In this document: piece after piece, positions 1 through 20,300 of the stretch
Numbering within the stretch: position 1 is the stretch's first letter
How the letters are laid out: each line of letters starts with the position of its first letter
Origin: Umezawaea sp042738955
GTDB taxonomy: Bacteria; Actinomycetota; Actinomycetes; Mycobacteriales; Pseudonocardiaceae
Reading direction: 5' to 3'
Length of the DNA: 64,000 nt
Assembly: GCF_042738955.1 (NCBI RefSeq)
Contig: NZ_JBHYHC010000016.1
Span: 47,509-111,508 of the forward strand
Notes under the pieces: generated by a model
Told to the model about the DNA's origin: nothing
The model's database searches: none
The model's input: only the letters and a program-made list of their open reading frames with translations
Program-made: the position numbers and the translations under genes

Positions 1-10784
<10,784 letters not shown>

Positions 10785-10804
10785 CCACCCACCCCTGCCG
10801 CCCC

Positions 10805-10842
10805 CTCGCTACCCCCTCCGACCTGGTCGGAGGGGGTAGCGG
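10805..10842 (+). terminator. Intrinsic-type hairpin terminator after PKS-1
   Basis: A perfect 15-base inverted repeat, GCTACCCCCTCCGAC (10808-10822) with its complement at 10826-10840, is separated by a 3-base loop. A further C-G pair (10807/10841) and a T-G wobble extend the stem. It begins 20 bases after the PKS-1 stop codon. There is no U tract, which is usual for actinomycete terminators. It probably ends or attenuates PKS-1 transcription. Confidence 0.75.
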
Positions 10843-10877
10843 TGCTGGGGCGAACCCGGTTTTCGGGGCGTTTCCTC

Positions 10878-10932
10878 AGGGGCCCGTAGGGGCCCGCTAG
10901 GGGTTGAGGGGTGTTGGGGCCACGGACAGAAT
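10878..10932 (+). promoter_or_regulatory. Phased AGGGG direct repeats and candidate promoter for PKS-2
   Basis: AGGGGCCCGT (10878) and AGGGGCCCGCT (10888) are near-perfect tandem repeats, followed by AGGGG at 10899 and 10907, giving spacings of 10, 11 and 8 bases. The last repeats overlap TTGAGG (10904-10909), a good match to an actinomycete -35 box. CAGAAT lies 17 bases further on as a weaker -10 box. Direct repeats spaced near one helical turn and running into the -35 box are typical of SARP-type activator sites. The particular repeat word does not identify a regulator. Confidence 0.35.
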
Positions 10933-11034
10933 CGTTTCGTGAGCTGAAGTGTGCCAAGCGCTTCCGAATTCACGACGATCTCATTCTCCCGCGCCGGAGA
11001 AACCCTGTCGTCCGTAGCGAAGAGGTGCTCTTAA

Positions 11035-14000
11035 ATGGCGAATGAAGACACGCTCCGGGAGTATCTCAAACTGGTGACGGCGGATCTCCAGACCACCCGG
11101 CAGCGGCTTCAGGAGTTGGAGGAAGGCGACCAGGAGCCCATCGCCATCGTGGCGATGAGCTGCCGTTACCCCGGTGGCGTCCGCTCGCCCGAGGACCTGT
11201 GGCGGCTGGTCGAGTCCGGCGGTGACGCGATTTCCCCGCTCCCCGAAGACCGGGGCTGGGGCACCGAAAACGGTGTTTTCGCCGTCGAGGGCGGCGGGTT
11301 CCTCTATGACGCGGCCGATTTCGAGCCCGCGTTCTTCGGTATTTCCCCGCGTGAAGCGCTGGCCATGGACCCCCAGCAGCGGCTGCTGTTGGAAACGACG
11401 TGGGAAGTGTTCGAGCGCGCCGGAATCGACCCCAGGTCGCTGCGCGGCAGCCAGACCGGGGTGTTCATCGGCGGCAGCGCCATGGGCTACGGCATCGGCC
11501 TGACCGAGGTCCCCGACGAGGTCGCGGGCCACCTGCTCACGGGTGCGGCCCCCAGCGTCCTGTCCGGCCGCCTCTCCTACACGTTCGGCCTCGAGGGCCC
11601 CGCCGTCACGGTCGACACCGCCTGCTCGTCCTCGCTCACCGCGCTGCACCTGGCTGCCACCGCGCTGCGCAACGGTGAGTGCTCCATCGCCCTCGCGGGC
11701 GGTGTGATGGTGATGAGCACGCCCGCCGTGTTCGCCGAGTTCGGCAAGCAGGGCGGGCTCTCCCCGGACGGCCGGTGCCGCGCGTTCTCCGACGACGCCG
11801 ACGGCACCGGCTGGTCCGAGGGAGTGGGCCTGCTGCTGGTCGAGAAGCTGTCCGACGCCCGCCGCAACGGCCACGAGGTCCTCGCCGTCGTGCGCGGCAG
11901 CTCGGTCAACCAGGACGGCGCGTCCAACGGCCTCACCGCCCCCAACGGCCCGTCGCAGCAGCGGGTGATCCTCCAGGCCCTGGCCAACGCCGGTCTGGCC
12001 CCCGCGGACGTCGACGTGGTCGAGGCGCACGGCACCGGCACGCGGCTCGGCGACCCGATCGAGGCCCAGGCGATCCTGTCCACCTACGGCCAGGACCGCG
12101 AGCGCCCGGTGCTGCTGGGCTCGCTGAAGTCCAACATCGGCCACACCCAGTCCGCGGCGGGCGTCGCGGGCGTCATCAAGATGGTCATGGCCATCCGCCA
12201 CGGTCTGGCCCCCAAGACGCTGCACGCCGAGGAGCCGTCCCACCAGGTCGACTGGGAGGCCGGTTCGCTGGAGATCCTGACCGAGGCCCGCCCGTGGCCC
12301 GAGACCGGCAACCCCCGCCGCGCGGGCGTCTCCTCGTTCGGCGTGAGCGGCACCAACGCCCACGTCGTGCTGGAGGAAGCGCCCGCGGCGGAGCCGGTCG
12401 AGGTCGTGCGCCAGGGCCGCGAGGTGCTGCCGTGGCTGCTGGCCGCGCGCACCGAGGACGGGCTGCGCGAGCAGGCCCGCCGCCTGCGCGACCACCTCTC
12501 CGGCGCCGACCTCCACCTCGACGACGTGGCCTTCTCCCTGGCGACGACCCGGACCGCGCTCGCCCACCGCGCGGTCGTGGTCGGAGCCGACGCGGCCGCC
12601 CTGACGTCCGGTCTGGACGCGCTGGTCGACGGCGGCGCGGCGGCGAACCTCCAGCGCGGCGCCGTCACCGACGGCGGTCTGGCGATCCTGTTCACCGGTC
12701 AGGGGTCGCAGCGGCTCGGCATGGGCCGCGAGCTGTACGACGCGTTCCCGGTGTACGCCAAGGCGTTCGACGCCGTGTGCGCCGAGTTCGACGGCCCGGT
12801 CCGCGACGTGGTGTTCGGCGACGACGCCGCCGCGCTGGACCAGACCGGGATGACGCAGCCCGCCCTGTTCGCCGTCGAGGTGGCGCTCTACCGCCTCTTC
12901 GAGGCGGCGGGCGTGAAGCCGGAGTTCCTGGCCGGGCACTCGATCGGCGAGCTGGCCGCCGCCCACGTGGCCGGTGTCCTGTCCCTGGAGGACGCCGCGA
13001 CGCTGGTCGAGGCCCGTGGCCGGTTGATGCAGGCGCTGCCGACCGGCGGCGCGATGGTCGCCCTCCAGGTCACCGAGGAGGAAGTCCTCCCGCTGATTGG
13101 TAACGGCGTTACGATTGCCGCCGTCAACGGCCCGACCTCGATCGTCCTCGCGGGCGACGAGGACGCCGTGCTCGCGGTGGTCGACGCGTTCGACGACAGG
13201 AAGTCCAAGCGGCTCACCGTCTCCCACGCGTTCCACTCGGCGCACATGGACGCCATGCTCGACGACTTCCGCGCGGTCGCGAACCGGCTGACCTACTCCT
13301 CGCCGCTCATCCCGATCGTCTCCACGGCCACCGGCAAGCTCGCCACGGCCGTGGAACTGTGCTCCGCCGAGTACTGGGTCACCCACGTCCGCACCGCCGT
13401 CCGGTTCGCCGACGCCGTCACGGCGCTGGAAGCCCAGGGCGTGTCGACGTTCCTGGAACTGGGCCCTGACGCCGTGCTCACCGCCATGGGCGCGGAGAGC
13501 GTCGAGAAGGCCGTGCTGGTCCCGGCGCTGCGCAAGGACCGCCCCGAGGTCACGGCCCTCACCACCGCGCTCGCCGGGCTGCACGTCCGCGGCGTCCGGA
13601 TCGACTGGGCCGCGTACTTCTCCGGCACCGGCGCCCAGCGCGTCGACCTGCCGACCTACGCGTTCGACCGCCAGCGCCTGTGGTTGGAGGACAGCGGTTC
13701 GGTGGGCGACGTGACGTCCGCGGGCCTGTCCGCCGCCGGTCACCCGCTGCTCGCCGTGGTGCTGCCGATGCCCGACGGCGGTGTGCTGTTCACCGCCCGC
13801 CTGTCCGTCGCCACGCACGCCTGGCTCGCCGACCACGTCGTCGCGGACAACGTGGTCGTGCCCGGCACCGCGCTGGTGGAGCTGGCGATCCGCGCCGGCG
13901 ACCAGGTCGGCTGCGGCCACCTGGAGGAGCTGCTGCTCCAGGCCCCGCTGATCGTCCCGGCGCAGGGCGGCATCAGCCTGCACGTCGAGCTGGACGCCGA

Positions 14001-17000
14001 GCCCGGCCGCCGGATGCTCACCGTCTACTCCCGCGCCGATGACGACGACGCCGCGTGGATCGTGCACGCGACCGGCGTCCTCACCGACGACACCACGGCT
14101 CCCGCGTTCGAGTTGGCGCAGTGGCCGCCCGCCGGAGCCGTCCCCCTGGACCTGTCCGGCCTCTACGAGGACCTCGCCGCGGGCGGTTTGCGCTACGGCC
14201 CGGTCTTCCGCGGGCTGGTGAACGCCTGGCGCAGCGGCGAGGACGTGTACGCCGAAGTCTCGCTGCCCGAGGCGGAACAGCGTCGGGCGGGCGCGTTCGG
14301 CGTCCACCCGGCGTTGCTCGACTCCGTTCTCCACACGCTCGGCATCGGCGACGGGTCGGAGCAGAGCGGCCCGGCGTCGCTGCCGTTCTCCTGGACCGGG
14401 GTGAGCCTGTTCGCCGCCGGGGCCGAGACGCTGCGCGCCCGCGTCTCCCCGAACGGCGACGGCATCTCCGTGGACGTCGCCGACGGCACCGGCTCGCCGG
14501 TCGCCCGCGTCGACTCCCTGGTGCTGCGGCCGATCAGCGGCGAGCAGTTCACCCGAGTCGGCGTCGACTCCCTGTACCGGGTGGACTGGACGCCGGTCAC
14601 CGCCGAACCCGAGTCGGTCGAGGACGTGACGATCCTGCACGTCGCCGACTCCGCCAACGTGCACACCGTGACCGCCGAACTGCTGGCGGGCCTGAAGTCC
14701 TTCGTGGAGGACCGGTCCGAGGAGTCGGTGCTGGTCGTCGTGACCAGCCACGCCGTCGCCGCGCTGCCCGGCGAGGACATCACCGTCCCCGCCCAGTCCA
14801 GCGCCTCCGGCCTGGTCCGCTCCGCGCAGTCCGAGCACCCCGGCGCGATCGTCCTGCTGGACCTGGACGACGTGACCGCGATCGACGAGGTCCTGCCCGC
14901 CGTGCTCGGCGCGGGGGAACTGGAGGTCGCGGTCCGCGCGGGCACGCTCTACGCCCCGCGCCTGGTCCGCGCGAACTCCGGCTCGATCGCCCCGATGGCC
15001 ACGGATTCCGCGTGGCGCCTGGACTTCACCACCTCCGGCACGGTCGACAACCTGACCACGATCCCGTGGCCGCACGCCGAGTCCGCGCTGGAGCCCGGCG
15101 AGGTCCGGATCGCGATGCGCGCTGCGGGCGTCAACTTCCGCGACGTGATGAACGTGCTCGGCATGTACCCCGGCGACGCCGGGATCATGGGCCTGGAAGG
15201 CGCGGGCGTCGTGCTGGAGGTCGGGCCCGGCGTGGCCGACCTCGCCGTCGGCGACCGGGTCATGGGCATGGTCGACGCCGCGTTCGGCCCGGTCGTGATC
15301 GCCGACCGCCGCAAGGTCTGCCCGATCCCCGACGGCTGGTCGTTCACCCAGGCCGCAGGCGTGCCGCTGGTGTTCCTCACCGCGCTCTACGCCCTGGAGG
15401 ACCTGGGCGGCCTCAAGTCCGGCGAGTCGATCCTGGTCCACGCCGCCGCCGGTGGTGTCGGCATGGCCGCCACGCAGATCGCCCGCCACCTCGGCGCGGA
15501 GGTCTACGGCACGGCGAGCACCGGCAAGTGGGACGCGCTGCGGGCCGCCGGGATCGCCGACGACCACATCGCGTCCTCCCGCACCATCGACTTCGAGCAC
15601 CAGTTCACCATCGCCACCGACGGCCGGGGCGTGGACGTGGTCCTCAACGCGCTGTCCGGCGAGTTCGTCGACGCCTCCCTCCGCCTGGTGGCGCAGGGGC
15701 ACGGCGGCCGGTTCCTGGAGATGGGCAAGACCGACGTGCGGGACCCCGCCGCGGTCGCGAAGCAGCACCTCGACGTGGCCTACACGGCGTTCGACCTGAT
15801 CGAGGCCGGACCGGACCGCATCGGCGAGCTGCTGACCCGCCTGCACGGCTGGTTCGCCGACGGCTCGCTCACCCCGCTGCCCGTGACGACGTGGGACGTC
15901 CACCGCGCCCCGGAGGCGTTCCGCTACCTGGGCCAGGCCAAGCACACCGGCAAGGTCGTGCTGACCATCCCGACCCCGCTCGACCCGAACGGCTCGGTGC
16001 TCATCACCGGCGGCACCGGGGGACTGGGCGCGCTCGTGGCCCGGCACCTCGTCGCCGAGCACGGCGTGAAGCACCTGGTGCTGACCTCCCGGCGCGGCGC
16101 GGACGCCCCCGGCGCCCGCGAGCTGGCCGACGAGCTGATCGGCCTCGGCGCGACCGTGGACCTGGCGGCGTGCGACGTCGCCGACCACGCCGCCGTCTCG
16201 GCCCTGCTGAAGGGGATCGAGCACCCGCTGACCGGCGTGGTGCACGCGGCGGGCGTGCTCGCCGACGGCGTCCTCGACTCGCTCACCCCCGACCGGCTGT
16301 CCACCGTGCTCGGTCCGAAGGCGGACGCCGCCGCGCACCTGCACGAGCTGACCGCCGACCTCGACCTGGCGATGTTCGTCGTCTTCTCCTCGTCCTCCGG
16401 CCTGTTCGGCGGGGCGGGGCAGGCGAACTACGCCGCCGCCAACACGTTCCTCGACGCCCTCGCGGTGCACCGCCGCCACCGCGGCCTCCCGGCGATCTCG
16501 CTGGCCTGGGGCCCGTGGGACCAGACGGCGGGCATGGGGTCGACCCTCACCGACGCCGACTTCGCCCGCATGGCCCGCTCCGGGATGCCCGCGCTGGCCG
16601 CGGCCGACGGCCTGGCGCTGTTCGACCTGGCCCGCGTCACCGACGACGCCCTGCTCGCGCCGGTGAAGCTGGACCTGTCGACGCTGCGGGACTCCGGCGA
16701 GGTGCACCCGCTGCTGCGCGGCCTGGTCCGCGCCCCGGCGCGGCGCACGGCCGCCGCCGCGGGCAAGGCCGAACCGGCCTCCTGGTCGCAGCGGCTCGCG
16801 GGCAAGACCAAGGCCGAGCAGGACGAACTGCTGCTGGACCTCGTGGTCGGGCAGGTCGCGGTCGTCCTCGGCTACGAGTCGGCGCTGGACATCAAGCCCA
16901 CGCTGGCGTTCAAGGAACTCGGCTTCGACTCCCTGTCCGCGGTGGAGCTGCGCAACACGCTCAGCGCCGCGACCGGCGTGAAGCTGCCCGCGACGCTGGT

Positions 17001-17289
17001 CTTCAACTACCCCAACGCGATCGAGCTGGCCGCCCACCTCCGCGTGGAGCTGGTCGGCAACGACAGCCCGGCCGCGACCCTGCTCGACGAACTGGACCGC
17101 CTGGAACTCGCGTTCGGCGAGGTCGGTGCGGACGACCCGATGCGCACGAAGATCACCAGCCGGTTGCAGCGCGTGCTGGCCAAGTGGAACGGCGGCTCCT
17201 CCGAGGAGACCGCTGGGAAAGCCACGTTGGACGAGGCGGGCTACGACGAGCTCTTCGACTTCATCGACAACAACCTCAGCTCCTCGTGA
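11035..17289 (+). CDS. PKS-2: single-module, fully reducing type I polyketide synthase (module D)
   Basis: A 2084-residue PKS that adds one malonyl unit and reduces it fully to a methylene. The start is the ATG at 11035, with AGAGG nine bases upstream; it opens the class 1 N-terminal docking helix (MANEDTLREYLK, residues 1-32) shared by the downstream synthases. Domains: KS about 34-450 (Cys197), AT about 550-825 (Ser636), DH about 895-1175 (His934, Asp1096), ER about 1325-1645, KR about 1650-1835 (Tyr1799), ACP about 1920-2000 (Ser1966), and C-terminal docking helices ending near YDELFDFIDNNLSSS. It is the only gene in the window with an enoylreductase. The next gene starts 43 bases after its TGA, so the two are probably cotranscribed. 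A separate single-module protein between multimodular ones is common in such clusters. Confidence 0.97.
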   Translation: MANEDTLREYLKLVTADLQTTRQRLQELEEGDQEPIAIVAMSCRYPGGVRSPEDLWRLVESGGDAISPLPEDRGWGTENGVFAVEGGGFLYDAADFEPAFFGISPREALAMDPQQRLLLETTWEVFERAGIDPRSLRGSQTGVFIGGSAMGYGIGLTEVPDEVAGHLLTGAAPSVLSGRLSYTFGLEGPAVTVDTACSSSLTALHLAATALRNGECSIALAGGVMVMSTPAVFAEFGKQGGLSPDGRCRAFSDDADGTGWSEGVGLLLVEKLSDARRNGHEVLAVVRGSSVNQDGASNGLTAPNGPSQQRVILQALANAGLAPADVDVVEAHGTGTRLGDPIEAQAILSTYGQDRERPVLLGSLKSNIGHTQSAAGVAGVIKMVMAIRHGLAPKTLHAEEPSHQVDWEAGSLEILTEARPWPETGNPRRAGVSSFGVSGTNAHVVLEEAPAAEPVEVVRQGREVLPWLLAARTEDGLREQARRLRDHLSGADLHLDDVAFSLATTRTALAHRAVVVGADAAALTSGLDALVDGGAAANLQRGAVTDGGLAILFTGQGSQRLGMGRELYDAFPVYAKAFDAVCAEFDGPVRDVVFGDDAAALDQTGMTQPALFAVEVALYRLFEAAGVKPEFLAGHSIGELAAAHVAGVLSLEDAATLVEARGRLMQALPTGGAMVALQVTEEEVLPLIGNGVTIAAVNGPTSIVLAGDEDAVLAVVDAFDDRKSKRLTVSHAFHSAHMDAMLDDFRAVANRLTYSSPLIPIVSTATGKLATAVELCSAEYWVTHVRTAVRFADAVTALEAQGVSTFLELGPDAVLTAMGAESVEKAVLVPALRKDRPEVTALTTALAGLHVRGVRIDWAAYFSGTGAQRVDLPTYAFDRQRLWLEDSGSVGDVTSAGLSAAGHPLLAVVLPMPDGGVLFTARLSVATHAWLADHVVADNVVVPGTALVELAIRAGDQVGCGHLEELLLQAPLIVPAQGGISLHVELDAEPGRRMLTVYSRADDDDAAWIVHATGVLTDDTTAPAFELAQWPPAGAVPLDLSGLYEDLAAGGLRYGPVFRGLVNAWRSGEDVYAEVSLPEAEQRRAGAFGVHPALLDSVLHTLGIGDGSEQSGPASLPFSWTGVSLFAAGAETLRARVSPNGDGISVDVADGTGSPVARVDSLVLRPISGEQFTRVGVDSLYRVDWTPVTAEPESVEDVTILHVADSANVHTVTAELLAGLKSFVEDRSEESVLVVVTSHAVAALPGEDITVPAQSSASGLVRSAQSEHPGAIVLLDLDDVTAIDEVLPAVLGAGELEVAVRAGTLYAPRLVRANSGSIAPMATDSAWRLDFTTSGTVDNLTTIPWPHAESALEPGEVRIAMRAAGVNFRDVMNVLGMYPGDAGIMGLEGAGVVLEVGPGVADLAVGDRVMGMVDAAFGPVVIADRRKVCPIPDGWSFTQAAGVPLVFLTALYALEDLGGLKSGESILVHAAAGGVGMAATQIARHLGAEVYGTASTGKWDALRAAGIADDHIASSRTIDFEHQFTIATDGRGVDVVLNALSGEFVDASLRLVAQGHGGRFLEMGKTDVRDPAAVAKQHLDVAYTAFDLIEAGPDRIGELLTRLHGWFADGSLTPLPVTTWDVHRAPEAFRYLGQAKHTGKVVLTIPTPLDPNGSVLITGGTGGLGALVARHLVAEHGVKHLVLTSRRGADAPGARELADELIGLGATVDLAACDVADHAAVSALLKGIEHPLTGVVHAAGVLADGVLDSLTPDRLSTVLGPKADAAAHLHELTADLDLAMFVVFSSSSGLFGGAGQANYAAANTFLDALAVHRRHRGLPAISLAWGPWDQTAGMGSTLTDADFARMARSGMPALAAADGLALFDLARVTDDALLAPVKLDLSTLRDSGEVHPLLRGLVRAPARRTAAAAGKAEPASWSQRLAGKTKAEQDELLLDLVVGQVAVVLGYESALDIKPTLAFKELGFDSLSAVELRNTLSAATGVKLPATLVFNYPNAIELAAHLRVELVGNDSPAATLLDELDRLELAFGEVGADDPMRTKITSRLQRVLAKWNGGSSEETAGKATLDEAGYDELFDFIDNNLSSS
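11035..17289 (+). other. Module D: KS - AT(malonyl) - DH - ER - KR (B-type) - ACP
   Basis: KS Cys is at 11623. AT Ser is at 12940; HAFH at 13225-13236 is followed by SAHM rather than SPLM, still malonyl-type. This AT keeps the longer loop before EYWV that the other malonyl ATs in the window have lost. The DH has its catalytic His at 13834 and Asp at 14320, but the Gly of HxxxGxxxxP is Asp (13846). The ER (about 15010-15970) has GVNFRDVM and the AAAGGVGMAA nucleotide-binding motif. The KR has LAD in place of LDD (still B-type) and the complete Tyr (16429)/Asn pair. ACP Ser is at 16930. Expected output is a saturated C20-C21 unit. Confidence 0.92.
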
Positions 17290-17332
17290 TCACCCTCAAC
17301 TCGCCTGCACCGCTGTAGAGGAGACGACTCGA

Positions 17333-20300
17333 ATGGCCAACGAAGACAAGGTCCTCGCCTACCTGCGAAAGGTGACGAGCGAGCTCGACGACGCGAAGCG
17401 GAAGCTGCGCGAGCTCGACCGCGAGGGCCAGGAGCCCATCGCGATCGTCGGCATGGGCTGTCGTTTTCCCGGCGGTGTGTCGTCCCCCGACCAGCTGTGG
17501 GAGTTCGTGGAGTCCGGCGGCGACGCCATCGGCGGCATGCCGGGTGACCGCGGCTGGGAGCTGAACCTGGACGACGACCCCGAGGCGGCGGGCAGCGCGT
17601 ACGTGGCCGACGGCGGGTTCCTGCACGACGCCGCCGAGTTCGACGCCAACTTCTTCGGCATCAGCCCCCGCGAGGCGCTGGCGATGGACCCGCAGCAGCG
17701 GGTGCTGCTGGAGACCTCGTGGGAGACGCTGGAGCACGCGGGCATCGACCCGAACACCTTGCGCGGCAGCCGGACCGGCGTGTTCGTCGGCGCGGCCCAG
17801 TACCAGTACGGCAACGCCGCCGAGACCGCCGACGCCGAGGACGGCGTCGAGGGCTACCTGCTCACCGGCAACGCGACCAGCGTCGCCTCCGGCCGCATCT
17901 CCTACACCCTGGGCCTGGAGGGCCCGGCCGTCACGATCGACACCGCGTGCTCGTCCTCGTTGGTGGCGCTGCACTGGGCGATCCAGGCGTTGCGCTCCGG
18001 CGAGTGCACGCTCGCCCTCGCCGGTGGTGTCGCGGTCATGGCGACCCCCGGCATGTTCGTCGAGTTCTCCCGCCAGCGCGGCCTGTCCACCGACGGCCGC
18101 TGCAAGGCGTTCTCCGCCGACGCGGACGGCACCGGCTGGGCCGAGGGCGTCGGCATGCTGGCCGTCGAGAAGCTGTCCGACGCCCGCCGCAACGGCCACC
18201 AGGTCCTCGCGATCGTCCGCGGTTCGGCCATCAACCAGGACGGCGCGTCCAACGGCCTGAGCGCCCCCAACGGCCTCGCCCAGGAGCGCGTCATCGCGCA
18301 GGCGTTGGCCTCCGGCAAGCTCGAACCGTCCGATGTGGACGCCGTCGAGGCGCACGGCACCGGCACGAAGCTCGGCGACCCGATCGAGGCTCAGGCCTTG
18401 CTCGCCGCGTACGGCCAGGACCGGTCGCAGCCGTTGTTGCTCGGCTCGTTCAAGTCCAACATCGGCCACGCCCAGGCCGCCGCCGGTGTCGCCGGTGTCA
18501 TCAAGATGGTCATGGCCATCAAGCACGGCGTCGTCCCGAAGACCCTGCACGCCGAGAACCCCACCCCGCACGTCGACTGGGCCTCCGGCGCCGTCGAGCT
18601 GGTCACCGAGACCACGCCGTGGCCCTCGGTCGACCGCCCGCGCCGCGCGGCCGTGTCGTCGTTCGGCATCTCCGGCACCAACGCCCACACCATCCTCGAA
18701 CAGGCCCCCGAGGCCGTCGACGAGACCGAGCGGGTGGCGCTCCCGGCCGTTCCGCTGCTGCTGTCGGCCAAGACGCCCGACGCCCTGCGCGCTCAGGCCG
18801 CCCGCCTGGTGGCGCTGATCGAGGACGACGTCGACCTGACCGACGTCGCGTACTCGTTGGCCACCAAGCGATCCCGCTTCGACCACGCCGCCGTGCTCGT
18901 CGGCGAGGACCGGGCCGAGCTGGTCGCCGGTCTGCGCGGCCTCGCCGAGGACGGCCCGGTCACCGACCTCGCGCGCGGCGCGTCCGACGTGCGCGGCAAG
19001 ACCGCCTTCGTCTTCCCCGGCCAGGGCTCGCAGTGGGTCGGCATGGCCGGTGGGCTGCTGGACTCCTCGCCGGTGTTCGCGGCCCGGATCGCCGAGTGCG
19101 AGCAGGCGTTGTCCGCGCACGTCGACTGGTCGCTGTCCGCCGTGCTGCGCGCCGAGGAGGGCGCGGCGAGCCTGGACCGCGTCGACGTCGTGCAGCCCGC
19201 GCTGTTCTCCGTCATGGTGTCCCTCGCGGCGCTCTGGCAGTCCTACGGCATCAAGCCCGACGCCGTGATCGGCCACTCGCAGGGTGAGATCGCCGCCGCC
19301 TGCGTCGCCGGCGCGCTGTCGCTGGAGGACGCCGCGCTGGTCGTCGCCCTGCGCGGCAAGGCGCTCATCGCGTTGGCGGGCAAGAGCGGCATGGCCTCGG
19401 TCGGCCTGCCCCTCGCGACCGTCCGGGAGCGGATCGCCGACGTCGCCGGGGTGTCGATCGCGACGATCAACGGCCCCCGCTCGATCACGCTCTCCGGCGA
19501 GCCCGAGGTGCTCGACCGGCTGGTCGCCGACCTGGAGGCCGAGGGCGTGCGCGCCCGCCGCGTCCGCGTCGACTACGCCTCGCACTCGCCGGTCGTCGAG
19601 ATCATCCGCGACGAGGTCGTGGCCGCGCTCGCGCCGATCACCCCGCGTCCGACCACGATCCCGATGTTCTCCTCCGTCACCGGCGAGCTGGTCGACGGCG
19701 CGGAACTGGACGCCGAGTACTGGTACGGCAACGCGCGCGGCACGGTCGTGTTCGCCCCGACCGTCGAGACCATGATCGGCCAGGGCTTCCGGGCGTTCGT
19801 CGAGGTCAGCCCGCACCCGGTGCTCACCATGCCGGTGCAGGACATGCTCGACGACGCCGACGCCACCGGTCTCGCGCTCGGCTCGCTGCGCCGCGACCAG
19901 GGCGGCCTCCGCCGGTTCCTCACCTCGCTGGCCGAGGCGCACGTGCGCGGCCTGCCCGTCGACTGGACGCCGGTGTTCGCCGGGTCCGGGGCCCGCGCGG
20001 TCGACCTGCCCACCTACGCCTTCCAGCACCGCCGCTACTGGCTCATCGGCAACGGCTCCTCGATCGTGGACGTCACCGCCGCCGGTCTGGGCGAGGCGGA
20101 CCACCCGCTGCTCGGCGCGGTCGTGGACCTGTCCGACGACGACGGCGGTGTCGTGTTCACCGGCCGCGTCTCGGTCGGCACCCACCCGTGGCTCGCCGAC
20201 CACGTCGTGTCCGGCCTGGTGTTCGTGCCCGGCACGGCCTTCGTGGACCTCGCCATCCGCGCCGCCGACCACGTCGGCTGCGCGCTGCTCGACGAGCTGA

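Larger units (their letters stand above)
10785..11034 (+). promoter_or_regulatory. Intergenic control region between PKS-1 and PKS-2
   Basis: This is the only substantial gap inside the PKS run. From 5' to 3' it holds the hairpin at 10805-10842, four AGGGG repeats at 10878, 10888, 10899 and 10907, a candidate promoter (TTGAGG 10904-10909, 17-base spacer, CAGAAT 10927-10932), and an AGAGG ribosome-binding site at 11021-11025, nine bases before the ATG of PKS-2. Together these suggest PKS-2 has its own regulated promoter. The hairpin and repeats are directly visible; the promoter call is an inference. Confidence 0.5.

Noticed and set aside
10896..10911. CTAGGGGTT as a PAS-LuxR (PimM-like) operator
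   Set aside because: Only the left half of the CTVGGGAWWTCCCBAG consensus matches; the right half is absent, so it is better read as part of the AGGGG direct repeats.
12940..13240. AT-D as a methylmalonyl or unusual-extender AT because of HAFHSAHM
   Set aside because: HAFH and GHSIGE are both malonyl-type; the SAHM change lies outside the specificity tetrapeptide.
17126..17332. An earlier in-frame start for PKS-3 inside PKS-2
   Set aside because: The extra residues would precede the docking helix, have no ribosome-binding site and overlap the end of PKS-2; the ATG at 17333 has a good GAGGAG and starts the docking motif.
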